A DNA stretch of 11,704 nt from Fidelibacterota bacterium (GCA_024277405.1 JAJRVI010000085.1:1-11704), one strand, 5' to 3'. Positions 1 through 6,379 are shown, counted from the first letter of the stretch. Made by a program: numbers and translations. Notes: generated from the sequence alone by a model not told the origin.

Positions 1-16
1 CTTCGAGCGGCGCGGC

Positions 17-391
17 GTGATGCCTCATAAATGCGTGTTACCGAAGGCTTCGGTCTTGCCCCCTAATTGGGTTACTTTCGCAGCCGCCATAATATCTTTC
101 CTCCTGGACCTCCGGCCGCTCCAGCACCCGCCGGTTCAGCTGGAAATTCCGGAGGAAGTCGTGAGCGCTTTGAAGCTACCGCCTGAGGAAGTGCAACGGG
201 AACTGCGCAAGGAGCTGGCCTTAGCCTTATACAAGCGGGGTGTGCTCTCGTTGGCCAAGGCGCGCGAGCTGGCCGGATTGACTCGCTGGCAGTTCCATGA
301 GCTCCTCGGGCAGCGCCGAATGAGACTTGCCTTAAAAATGTATAGCCTCGAAGTCTTCCGCAAGTTCATACCGCATGGCGAAGATCTGTAA
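17..391 (+). CDS. UPF0175 family protein, probably degraded (antitoxin-like)
   Basis: Residues about 40-101 of this 124-residue frame look like the UPF0175 family, small proteins often paired with a PIN-domain (DUF3368-type) partner and thought to be antitoxins. The match runs from QLEIPEEVVSALKLPPEEVQ through LALYKRGVLSLAKARELAGL to TRWQFHELLGQRR, which includes the helix-turn-helix-like segment. Both ends are wrong. The first 39 residues do not resemble the family, and no start codon with a ribosome binding site lies just before residue 40. The usual acidic tail (like YxEEDLEEDL) is replaced by an unrelated stretch that no other frame restores. No toxin gene follows; the next gene is mtnA on the other strand. 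Codons here are AT-richer than in the neighbours, suggesting transfer and decay. The true start is uncertain, and this may be a pseudogene. Confidence 0.55.
   Translation: MMPHKCVLPKASVLPPNWVTFAAAIISFLLDLRPLQHPPVQLEIPEEVVSALKLPPEEVQRELRKELALALYKRGVLSLAKARELAGLTRWQFHELLGQRRMRLALKMYSLEVFRKFIPHGEDL
25..90 (-). other. Short ORF (21 codons) with a good ribosome binding site
   Basis: On the minus strand AGGAGG (forward positions 100-105) lies nine bases before an ATG at 90, opening a 21-residue frame that begins MAAAKVTQLGGKTEAFGN and ends in TGA at 25. It lies inside and antisense to the non-conserved N-terminal part of the UPF0175 frame. I do not recognise the peptide. It could be a small gene, the broken 5' end of a longer gene whose remainder lies left of the window, or chance. 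The spacing and purine-rich site are the only support. Confidence 0.2.
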
Positions 392-468
392 GAGCTCGTA
401 GCTTTTGGCCCTCACCGTGGGCACCGGTCTCATCCACAACGGTTCCGTAGGAGGTTCACTGCCTTAGG

Positions 469-1491
469 TCAGGAAAAGAGCCTGCCGATGGACCTCTCGT
501 AAGGCGGGCGCAGGATCCCCCGCTCGGTCACGATGGCGGTGATGAGCTCCGCGGGTGTCACGTCGAACGCGGGGTTCCACGCCCGGGCGCCCTCCGGGGC
601 GAACCTCGCCCCGTACGGGACGAGGACCTCCTCCTCATCCCGTTCCTCGATGGGGATCTCCCCGCCGCTGCGGAGGGCGGGATCGATGGTGGAGGTGGGG
701 GCGACGACGTAAAAGGGGACCCCGTGCCGGGCGGCGAGCACCGCCAGGGGGTAGGTCCCGATCTTGTTGGCGGTGTCGCCGTTGCGGGCGATGCGATCGG
801 CGCCCACGAGGACGGCGTCTACCCTCTCCCGGGAGAGGAGCGAGCCGGCGGCGGAGTCCACGATCAGGCAGAAAGGGATCCCCTCCCGCAGGAGCTCCCA
901 AGCGGTGAGCCTCGCCCCCTGAAGCCGGGGTCGGGTCTCGAGGGCGTATACCCGGGAGAGCCTCCCCATTTCCCATGCGGCCCGGATCACCCCCAGCGCG
1001 GTCCCGTATCCCCCGGTAGCCAGCGCGCCGGTGTTACAGATGGTGACTACCACCGCCCCCGGGGGAAGGAGCTCGGCCCCCAACCGTCCCATGGCCCGAC
1101 AGGCCTCCACCTCCTCCCGGTGGATCCGCCTGGCCTCGGCGAGGAGCGCGTCCCGCAGCGTCTCCCGGTCCAGATGGTCCCGGAAGACGGCTCGCATCCG
1201 CTCCAGCGCCCGAAAGAGGTTCACCGCGGTGGGGCGGGCGCGGGAGAGCCCCTCCAGGGCTTCCCGGAACGGTGCCTCCGGGTCGGCTTCCGCCCCCAGA
1301 TGCCATACGGACAGGACGAGGCCGTACGCGGCGGCGATCCCGATCAGGGGTGCACCCCGCACCCGCATGGCCCGGATCGCCTCGGCGACCTCCTCCCAAC
1401 CGCGCAGGTGACGCCAGACCTCGCGCCAAGGGAGCTCCGTCTGGTCCAGGATCTCGACGGCCCCGTCCCGCCAGCGGATGGGGTTCAACAT
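469..1491 (-). CDS. mtnA: S-methyl-5-thioribose-1-phosphate isomerase
   Basis: This 340-residue protein converts 5-methylthioribose 1-phosphate to 5-methylthioribulose 1-phosphate in cytoplasmic methionine salvage. It belongs to the eIF2B alpha/beta/delta-related isomerase family and has the usual length for MtnA. Seen motifs are RGAPLIGIAAAYG (45-57), the catalytic cysteine C152 in TICNTGALATGGYGTALG, the catalytic aspartate D232 in VLVGADRIARNGDTANKIGT, and GVPFYVVAPTSTID (257-270). The C-terminal AWNPAFDVTPAELITAIVTE is also typical. The related ribose-1,5-bisphosphate isomerases share the Cys/Asp pair, but overall length and motifs favour MtnA. The ATG at 1491 has no evident Shine-Dalgarno sequence. 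A terminator hairpin lies immediately upstream and a promoter beyond it, so expression may be controlled by read-through. No other methionine salvage gene is in the window. Confidence 0.93.
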   Translation of the reverse strand: MLNPIRWRDGAVEILDQTELPWREVWRHLRGWEEVAEAIRAMRVRGAPLIGIAAAYGLVLSVWHLGAEADPEAPFREALEGLSRARPTAVNLFRALERMRAVFRDHLDRETLRDALLAEARRIHREEVEACRAMGRLGAELLPPGAVVVTICNTGALATGGYGTALGVIRAAWEMGRLSRVYALETRPRLQGARLTAWELLREGIPFCLIVDSAAGSLLSRERVDAVLVGADRIARNGDTANKIGTYPLAVLAARHGVPFYVVAPTSTIDPALRSGGEIPIEERDEEEVLVPYGARFAPEGARAWNPAFDVTPAELITAIVTERGILRPPYERSIGRLFS

Positions 1492-1510
1492 CGCGTGCAG
1501 ATCTTAGCCG

Positions 1511-1549
1511 CAAAAAAGAACGCGGGGCCCCTTAAAATGACGCCCCGCG
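1511..1549 (-). terminator. Factor-independent terminator between argF and mtnA
   Basis: Read on the minus strand, a perfect 8-bp stem (CGCGGGGC at 1542-1549 pairing with GCCCCGCG at 1521-1528) with a 13-base loop is followed at once by TTCTTTTTT (1512-1520). There is no T-tract in the forward direction, so it acts on minus-strand transcripts. It would end the transporter-argF transcript. Because a promoter lies between argF and this hairpin, it also sits in the leader of mtnA, whose ATG is only 20 bases past the T-run. Confidence 0.85.
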
Positions 1550-1602
1550 CCGGACAAAGGAGGGAGTGCCGAAAGGAGGAACAACACCTCCGTTGAACAC
1601 AA
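1511..1602 (-). ncRNA. Putative mtnA leader or small RNA ending at a terminator
   Basis: A transcript from the promoter at 1609-1637 would start near 1602 and run about 90 bases to the terminator. It contains a small hairpin (minus-strand GGAGG from 1587-1591, a 7-base loop, CCTCC from 1575-1579), a second CCTCCTTT copy (1556-1563), then the terminator stem. This layout fits a transcription-attenuation leader for mtnA or a free-standing small RNA. I looked for SAM-I riboswitch features, which control methionine genes in many bacteria, and did not find them. I also see no obvious antiterminator pairing. The existence of the RNA is inferred from promoter and terminator only. Confidence 0.35.
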
Positions 1603-1608
1603 AGGCCA

Positions 1609-1637
1609 CTTATACATCAATGACACCCCCGGTTCAA
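1609..1637 (-). promoter_or_regulatory. Sigma70-like promoter upstream of the mtnA leader
   Basis: On the minus strand TTGAAC (forward 1632-1637) and TATAAG (forward 1609-1614) are separated by exactly 17 bases, matching the -35/-10 consensus at 4/6 and 5/6 positions. The region is locally AT-rich in a GC-rich genome. Transcription would begin near 1602. It lies in the 177-base gap between argF and mtnA and points to mtnA. Confidence 0.6.
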
Positions 1638-1668
1638 GTACCACGTCTACCCGGGTCGGACGCCGGGA

Positions 1669-2592
1669 TCAGCCCAACAGCAGGGCGAGGAGGGCCTTCT
1701 GGGCGTGGAGGCGGTTCTCCGCCTGCTCGAAGATCACCGAATAGGGCGAGCGGGCTGCCTCGTAGGTAAGCTCCTCGCCGTAGTGGGCCGGGAGGCAGTG
1801 CATGAGGATGCTGTCCGGCTTCGCCCTCTCCAGCAGCGAGAGGTCCACCGTGAACCCCGCGAAATCGCGCTTCTTCCTCTCGGCAATGGCCTCCTCCCCC
1901 ATGGATACCCAGACGTCCGTGTAGACCACGTCGGCACCGGCCACGGCCTCCCGGGGATCGTGGATGACCTCCACCTCGCCCCCAGCGGCCCGCACGTGTG
2001 CCAGGACCTCCTCCCCGGGGCCGTAGCCCGGGGGACAGGCGAGGCGGAAACGGAGGCCCAGCTTGGCGCAAGCGATCATGAGGGAGTTCGCCACGTTGTT
2101 GGGGTCCCCCACGAAGACGAGGGTGAGGCCCTCGAGGCGTCGCTTCCTCTCCCAGATGGTGAGCATGTCCCCCAGGGCCTGGCAGGGGTGGTAGGCGTCG
2201 GAGAGGCCGTTTATCACCGGAACGGTGGCGAACCGGGCGAGCTCCTCCACCACGGCGTGCTCGAACACCCGGGCCATGATCCCGTGTACGTAGCGGGAGA
2301 GGACGAGGGCCACATCCTCCACCGTCTCCCGCACCCCGAGCTTCACCTCGTCGGGGCCGAGGTAGAGGGCGCGCCCCCCGAGCTCCTCCATCCCCACCGC
2401 GAACGAGACCCGGGTCCTGAGGGAGGGCTTCTGGAAGAGGAGGGCGAGGGTTTTCCCCACGAGGACGTGATCGTGGCGGATGCCGGCCCTGCGCTCCTCC
2501 TTCAGGCGCTTGGCCAACTCGAGTACCTCCCAGATCTCCCCCGGACTCCAGTCCGCCAGAGTAACGAGATCCCTCTTCTGCAGTGTTCCCAT
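1669..2592 (-). CDS. argF: Ornithine carbamoyltransferase
   Basis: The enzyme makes citrulline from ornithine and carbamoyl phosphate in arginine biosynthesis, or runs in reverse in arginine/citrulline breakdown. At 307 residues it has the family length. The carbamoyl-phosphate site appears as FQKPSLRTRVSF (53-64, a Ser-Leu-Arg-Thr-Arg form) and HPCQ (135-138). The ornithine site appears as DVWVSMGEE (226-234) and HCLPAHYGEE (265-274), where Tyr replaces the commoner Arg after HCLPAH. It ends in FEQAENRLHAQKALLALLLG. The ATG is preceded by GGAGG five bases away. It begins 22 bases after the permease gene and is probably the last gene of the transporter operon. Pairing with a transporter leaves open a catabolic (arcB-like) role, but no arcA or arcC gene is present here. 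Confidence 0.95.
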   Translation of the reverse strand: MGTLQKRDLVTLADWSPGEIWEVLELAKRLKEERRAGIRHDHVLVGKTLALLFQKPSLRTRVSFAVGMEELGGRALYLGPDEVKLGVRETVEDVALVLSRYVHGIMARVFEHAVVEELARFATVPVINGLSDAYHPCQALGDMLTIWERKRRLEGLTLVFVGDPNNVANSLMIACAKLGLRFRLACPPGYGPGEEVLAHVRAAGGEVEVIHDPREAVAGADVVYTDVWVSMGEEAIAERKKRDFAGFTVDLSLLERAKPDSILMHCLPAHYGEELTYEAARSPYSVIFEQAENRLHAQKALLALLLG

Positions 2593-2614
2593 CCTTCCCT
2601 CCGATTCCGCCTGT

Positions 2615-3280
2615 TCAGCGGACGGTGCCGAGGCCCGGCACCCGGATCCTCGCCTCCACGTACCTGAGCGCGAAGGTGATCAGGAGCACCAGCGCGAGGT
2701 AAATCAGGGCCACCACGGCATAGATCTCGAAGAACCTGAAGTTGTGGCTCGCGATGGTCCGGCCGATGCCCATGAGGTCGGGGAGCCCGATCAGGTAGAC
2801 GATGGAGGTGTACTTCAGCATGTAGACAAGCTCGGTGGACCACGCGGGAAGCACCAGCCGTAAGGCCTGGGGGAGGATCACGTAGCGGATGGTCTGCCAA
2901 CGCGTCATCCCCAACGACAGCGCCGCCAGGGCCTGTCCCCGTTTCACCGCCTGGATCGCCCCGCGGAAGTACTCCGCCTGATACGCCGCGGTGTTCAGGC
3001 CCATGGCGATGATGCCGGAGAAGAGGGGCGAGAGGCGGATCCCCCACCCGGCGAGGCCGAAGTGCACCATGAAGAGCTGTACGAGGAGCGGTGTACCCCG
3101 GAAGAACTGCACGTAGGCGCTGGCCAGCCAGTAGACCACGTTCCGCCCGTAGAGGCGCGCGATGGCGAGGATGAGGCCGAGTACCGCCCCTATGGAGATG
3201 CAGGCGGCGGTGAGCTCCACCGTGAGCACGAGCCCCTTCCCCAGCTGCGGGAGCCACTCCCACCTGAAGATGAGCTCCAT
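2615..3280 (-). CDS. Polar amino acid ABC transporter permease (second)
   Basis: A 221-residue inner-membrane subunit of the HisM/GlnP type. Hydrophobic segments lie near residues 16-42, 52-75, 85-100, 155-173 and 184-205. The cytoplasmic coupling loop that contacts the ATPase is clear at about 115-138 (QALAALSLGMTRWQTIRYVI then LPQA). The segment FFRGTPLLVQLF (59-70) is typical of the family. The gene starts three bases after the ATPase stop codon and has no strong ribosome binding site, so it is probably translated by coupling. With the other permease it forms the heterodimeric channel. The substrate cannot be read from the sequence; glutamine, arginine, ornithine or a related polar amino acid are possible. 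Confidence 0.9.
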   Translation of the reverse strand: MELIFRWEWLPQLGKGLVLTVELTAACISIGAVLGLILAIARLYGRNVVYWLASAYVQFFRGTPLLVQLFMVHFGLAGWGIRLSPLFSGIIAMGLNTAAYQAEYFRGAIQAVKRGQALAALSLGMTRWQTIRYVILPQALRLVLPAWSTELVYMLKYTSIVYLIGLPDLMGIGRTIASHNFRFFEIYAVVALIYLALVLLITFALRYVEARIRVPGLGTVR

Positions 3281-3283
3281 TGT

Positions 3284-4033
3284 TCAGCCGCTTTCCCCGT
3301 AGAACTCGGTGATCTTGCGGAGGAACTCCGCCGTCCGGGGCACCCTAGGGTTGGTGAAGAGCACCTCCGGGGGCCCCTGCTCCACGATCACGCCCTTCTC
3401 CATGAAGATGATCTCGTCGGCCACCGAGCGGGCGAACCCCATCTCGTGGGTCACCACCAGCATCGTCATCCCCCCCTCGGCGAGCTCGATCATCACCTGG
3501 AGCACCTCGCCGATGAGCTCGGGGTCAAGGGCGCTCGTGGGCTCGTCGAAGAGGATGAGCTTGGGGTCCATGGCCAGGGCCCGGGCGATGGAGACCCGTT
3601 GCTGTTGGCCCCCGGATAGCTGTGCCGGGTACGCGTCGGCCTTGTCCCCGAGCCCCACCCGCTCGAGCTCCCGCATGGCCCGCTCCGTGGCCTCCCGCTT
3701 CCCCATCCCCTTCACCCGGATGAGCCCCAGCCGGACGTTGTCCAGGGCGGTGAGGTGGGTGAAGAGGTTGAAGTCCTGGAAGACGAACCCGATCTGGGCC
3801 CGGATCTTGTAGATATTGGTCCTGGGGGAGGTCACCTCCACCCCGTTGAGCCATATCCGCCCGCGATCGGGCTCCGTCAGACGGTTGATGCACCGGAGCA
3901 GCGTGGACTTCCCCGTCCCCGAGGGGCCGATGATCACCTTCGTCTCGCCCCGCTCGAGCACGAAGGAGACCCCCCGCAGTACCTCCTCCTTCCCGTAGCG
4001 CTTGTGTAGGTCCTCTACGACTAAGAGAGCCAT
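3284..4033 (-). CDS. Polar amino acid ABC transporter ATP-binding protein
   Basis: A 249-residue ATPase of the GlnQ/HisP family that powers the transporter from the cytoplasmic face. All motifs are intact: Walker A GPSGTGKST (36-44), Q-loop Q86 in FVFQDFNLF, signature LSGGQQQR (139-146), Walker B LILFDEP (159-165) with E164, D-loop SALD (167-170) and switch histidine H196 in VVTHEMGF. The reading frame stays open about 170 codons further upstream, but that part is a shadow of the permease gene. I chose the ATG at 4033 because the protein then begins MALLVVEDLHKRYGKEEVLR, the normal family start, and because it overlaps the upstream TGA in a TGATG junction, indicating translational coupling. 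Confidence 0.95.
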   Translation of the reverse strand: MALLVVEDLHKRYGKEEVLRGVSFVLERGETKVIIGPSGTGKSTLLRCINRLTEPDRGRIWLNGVEVTSPRTNIYKIRAQIGFVFQDFNLFTHLTALDNVRLGLIRVKGMGKREATERAMRELERVGLGDKADAYPAQLSGGQQQRVSIARALAMDPKLILFDEPTSALDPELIGEVLQVMIELAEGGMTMLVVTHEMGFARSVADEIIFMEKGVIVEQGPPEVLFTNPRVPRTAEFLRKITEFYGESG

Positions 4034-4725
4034 CAGAACCTCTCTCCCGCTCCTTTCGCCTCGAACCCGGGGATCCGGTAACGGCGCTCCAGGGCCCCCA
4101 GCGCCCAGTTGCCGGCGTAGGTGAGGAAGAGGAAGAACAGGGCCACCACCATGAAGATCGGGAGCGCGAGGGCGTAGTTCCGCCCCATGATGAACCGCGC
4201 CTTCTTGAACACCTCGATCACGCCGATGGCCGAGGCGAGGGTGGTGTCCTTGAGCACCGAGGAGAACTCGTTGGACCACGGGGGGATGGAGAGCCGCAGG
4301 GCCTGGGGAAGGATCACGTGCCGGATGGCCTGGAGCCGCGTCATCCCCACCGACAGGGCCGCCATCATCTGCCGCCTCCCCACCGCCTGGATTGCTCCCC
4401 GGAAGATCTGGGATTGGTAGGCCGACGACCGTAGCCCCAGCGCGATCACCGCGGCGATGAAGGGGGTTATCCCCACCCGGAACTGACGCAGCCCGAAGTA
4501 GATCAGCATCAGGAGGACCATCTCCGGGACCCCGCGGAAGAACCACTCGTACCCCACCGCCAGGGCGGAGAGCGGCCGCGGGCTATAGACCTGGATGAGG
4601 GCGATCAGGATCCCCACCGCGAACCCCAAGGCGATGAGGCCGAACAGGATCTCGAGGTTGACGAGGAGACCCCGGAGCAGCGACGGGATGCCCTGGACGA
4701 GGTTCTGCCAATCGACCGCGGTCAT
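4033..4725 (-). CDS. Polar amino acid ABC transporter permease (first)
   Basis: A 230-residue membrane subunit of the HisQ/GlnP type. It has hydrophobic segments near 18-46, 54-80, 88-104, 160-172 and 187-208. The coupling loop lies at about 118-141 (RQMMAALSVGMTRLQAIRHV then ILPQA). The frame opens upstream at a GTG (4785), but those 20 extra codons run through a terminator hairpin and encode an atypical stretch including SLPFFFN, so I take the ATG at 4725. Its ribosome binding site is weak (GGA only). The stop overlaps the ATPase start by one base. It follows the binding-protein gene after a 66-base gap containing the terminator, so it is likely made at lower level than the binding protein. 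Confidence 0.88.
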   Translation of the reverse strand: MTAVDWQNLVQGIPSLLRGLLVNLEILFGLIALGFAVGILIALIQVYSPRPLSALAVGYEWFFRGVPEMVLLMLIYFGLRQFRVGITPFIAAVIALGLRSSAYQSQIFRGAIQAVGRRQMMAALSVGMTRLQAIRHVILPQALRLSIPPWSNEFSSVLKDTTLASAIGVIEVFKKARFIMGRNYALALPIFMVVALFFLFLTYAGNWALGALERRYRIPGFEAKGAGERF

Positions 4726-4740
4726 CGTATCCGTAAGGTT

Positions 4741-4775
4741 AAAAAAGAAGGGGAGGGACGTCCACGCCCCTCCCC
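4741..4775 (-). terminator. Intra-operon terminator between binding protein and permease
   Basis: On the minus strand GGGGAGGG (forward 4768-4775) pairs perfectly with CCCTCCCC (forward 4750-4757) around a 10-base loop, followed by TTCTTTTTT (4741-4749). This is a textbook factor-independent terminator placed 17 bases after the binding-protein stop and before the permease start. Such structures in binding-protein operons reduce downstream transcription or protect the upstream mRNA end, giving an excess of binding protein. The T-tract is identical to that of the terminator at 1511-1549. Confidence 0.85.
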
Positions 4776-4791
4776 CGGTGCCCACATCAGC

Positions 4792-5718
4792 TCACTCGGA
4801 GGCCTTCTCCGCCAGGCACTTGGCGAACTCGTACACCCTCTCCTCCGGAGTGCGGCCCTTATCGTAGAGGGTGCCGATGCAGGCCTTCCATGCCGCCTCC
4901 ACCTTTTCCAGCGGGGGCCCGAAGTACGCCCGGACGAGGTAGTCCCACGGGGAGCCGGGCACGATGTAGAACTTCACCTTCCACTGGCCCTCGGCCGGGA
5001 GCGAGAGATCGTACCGCAGGCCGAGCTCGTACATGCCGTCGTTGATCTTCCGCAACAGGCCCTTGGGGTCACCGCTGGCGACGAGGAAGCCGAAGTACTC
5101 GTTCGTCTCGAGGATGTCCAGCACCTTGAGCTCGGGATAAGCGGAGATGGACTGCTGGGAGGCAGGCTCGTCCTGGACCACGGCATCGAGGCGCCCGTTC
5201 ACGAGGTCGAGGACCGCTTCGGGATAGGTCTCGTAGAGGACCAGCTTCACATCGACGCCCTTGTCCACGAGGTTGGACTGGACCCAATCGGCCCCGGTGG
5301 TCCCACGCTGGGCACCGATCTTGTGGCCGCAACAGAAGAGGTCGTCCAGGGACTTGAACGCGGCGTCCTTGCGGATGAGGACGGCCTGGTTCGAGAGCCA
5401 ATAGGGGTTGGAGAAGTCCACGACCTCCTCGCGCTTGGCGGTGATGGTGAACCCGGAGGCCCCGATGTCTACCTCGCCGAGGACCACCGCGGGGATGATG
5501 GAGTCGAACGCCACGGGGCGGATCTCGATTGCATATCCCTTCAGGACGGCGATACAGCGCATCACATCGAGATCGAACCCGAGGTAGTCGCCCTCCGGCG
5601 AGGCCCATTCGAACGGGGCCCAGGGGATATCGGAGGCCACGATGTACTTCTCCGCTCCCACCGCCCCGAGGCCGAGAAGGAACAGCGGAAGCGCCAAAAC
5701 CAGGATCCTCCTGCCCAT
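4792..5718 (-). CDS. Amino acid ABC transporter substrate-binding protein (family 3)
   Basis: A 308-residue exported binding protein. Residues 1-22 form a signal peptide (RR, hydrophobic core, then AVGA before EKY) with no lipobox cysteine, so the mature protein should be soluble in the periplasm. Family 3 signatures include VASDIPWAPFEW (27-38), GFDLDVM (47-53), and SGFTITAKREEVVDFSNPYW (88-107) with R97 as the probable ligand carboxylate contact. QRGTTGADW (137-145) and D183 in AVVQDEPAS also fit. Two things are odd. The C-terminus continues about 60 residues past the usual end. Five cysteines (55, 129, 130, 280, 301) remain in a secreted protein. GGAGG lies six bases before the ATG. It is the first gene of the operon, behind a strong promoter; the substrate is not determinable. 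Confidence 0.92.
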   Translation of the reverse strand: MGRRILVLALPLFLLGLGAVGAEKYIVASDIPWAPFEWASPEGDYLGFDLDVMRCIAVLKGYAIEIRPVAFDSIIPAVVLGEVDIGASGFTITAKREEVVDFSNPYWLSNQAVLIRKDAAFKSLDDLFCCGHKIGAQRGTTGADWVQSNLVDKGVDVKLVLYETYPEAVLDLVNGRLDAVVQDEPASQQSISAYPELKVLDILETNEYFGFLVASGDPKGLLRKINDGMYELGLRYDLSLPAEGQWKVKFYIVPGSPWDYLVRAYFGPPLEKVEAAWKACIGTLYDKGRTPEERVYEFAKCLAEKASE

Positions 5719-5763
5719 GCCACACCTCCTCGAAAGTATTCAGGCAAATCTCAGTCGAAAAGC

Positions 5764-5793
5764 ACTATACCGAGGGCCCGCGCACCCAGTCAA
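5764..5793 (-). promoter_or_regulatory. Sigma70-like promoter of the transporter-argF operon
   Basis: On the minus strand TTGACT (forward 5788-5793) and TATAGT (forward 5764-5769) are 18 bases apart, each matching consensus at 5 of 6 positions. The expected start near 5757 gives a leader of about 38 bases before the binding-protein ATG, including its GGAGG. This is the best promoter in the window. A near-palindrome (5792-5807) abuts the -35 box and could be an operator. Confidence 0.7.
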
Positions 5794-5845
5794 GTCCCAT
5801 GGGGCTTCGCCGCCGATCCGCGAGGGCACGCCCGTGGCCGCCCCA

Positions 5846-6376
5846 TCAGAGGAGCTCCCACTCGGAGCGGACGGGGAGGAGGTCCCGGGGCGAGAGCCGC
5901 TTGCGGGCGGCCACGAACCTGTAGGGGAACCGGAGGAGGAGCCCGTTCCAGATCCGGGCGAGGTCGTTGTAGCGCCGGCGGGCCAGATCGAACTCCTCCG
6001 CGGCCTCGGCCAATCGGTTCTGGCTCTCCCGGAGGTACCGGGGCCGCTCCCGGGGGAGGGCGGCGAAGATCCGCCAGAGCACCGTCCGCAACCGCTCGTC
6101 CATCTCCGCGATCGAACGGGGGGTGAGCTCCGCGCTCCGGGCCTCGTCGAGGAGCGCGCGGAGCTCCCGCTGGCCCTCGGGCACGTAGCCCGCCCGGCGC
6201 AGGGAGGAGAGGAACTCCTCGAGCGCGTGTAGCCGCGCGCGAAACGCCCTCTCGGCCCGGTCCCAGGCCTCGTCCACCCTGCGGGCCCCCCTCTCGAGCC
6301 GCCGCGACGCCCGGTGGAATTCCCACCCGAGGAAGAAGAGGGCCAACGCCGCGAGGACGAGGAGCGTCGCCGCCAT
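5846..6376 (-). CDS. Diverged LemA-like membrane protein
   Basis: A 176-residue protein with an N-terminal membrane segment (3-18) and a long charged helical body. It resembles LemA in layout and in places in sequence. RVDEAWDRAERAF (33-45) matches the LemA entry to the helical bundle (ADEAWRNIDALL in the neighbour). RRRYNDLARIWNGLLLRFPY (133-152) plus RFVAARKRLSPRDLLPV matches the C-terminal YYNxxxRxxNxxxxxFPxxxVA block. The central helices are unlike canonical LemA and the NENFLELQ motif is missing, so it is a remote paralogue. It starts three bases after the DUF2207 gene stop and is the third gene of the operon. Function unknown; it may pair with LemA or with the DUF2207 protein. No terminator follows, so read-through into the transporter operon is possible. 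Confidence 0.65.
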   Translation of the reverse strand: MAATLLVLAALALFFLGWEFHRASRRLERGARRVDEAWDRAERAFRARLHALEEFLSSLRRAGYVPEGQRELRALLDEARSAELTPRSIAEMDERLRTVLWRIFAALPRERPRYLRESQNRLAEAAEEFDLARRRYNDLARIWNGLLLRFPYRFVAARKRLSPRDLLPVRSEWELL

Positions 6377-6379
6377 CGC

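Noticed and set aside
40..54. 15-base palindrome ACCGAAGGCTTCGGT as a terminator
   Set aside because: The stem leaves almost no loop and no T-run follows in either direction.
724..1596. Long plus-strand ORF (290 codons) antisense to mtnA
   Set aside because: Proline/glycine-rich translation with no recognisable domain; a high-GC shadow of the clear mtnA gene.
1566..1769. Plus-strand 67-codon ORF starting at GTG
   Set aside because: The GGAGG is only two bases from the GTG, the product is low-complexity, and it runs antisense into the argF 3' end. The minus-strand promoter/terminator reading explains the region better.
4034..4546. N-terminal 170-codon extension of the ATPase
   Set aside because: It is out-of-frame permease sequence; the ATPase family start and the TGATG overlap fix the start at 4033.
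5737..5742. Possible arginine-repressor (ARG box) half-site TATTCA before the binding-protein gene
   Set aside because: Only one half-site; no inverted partner at the expected spacing.
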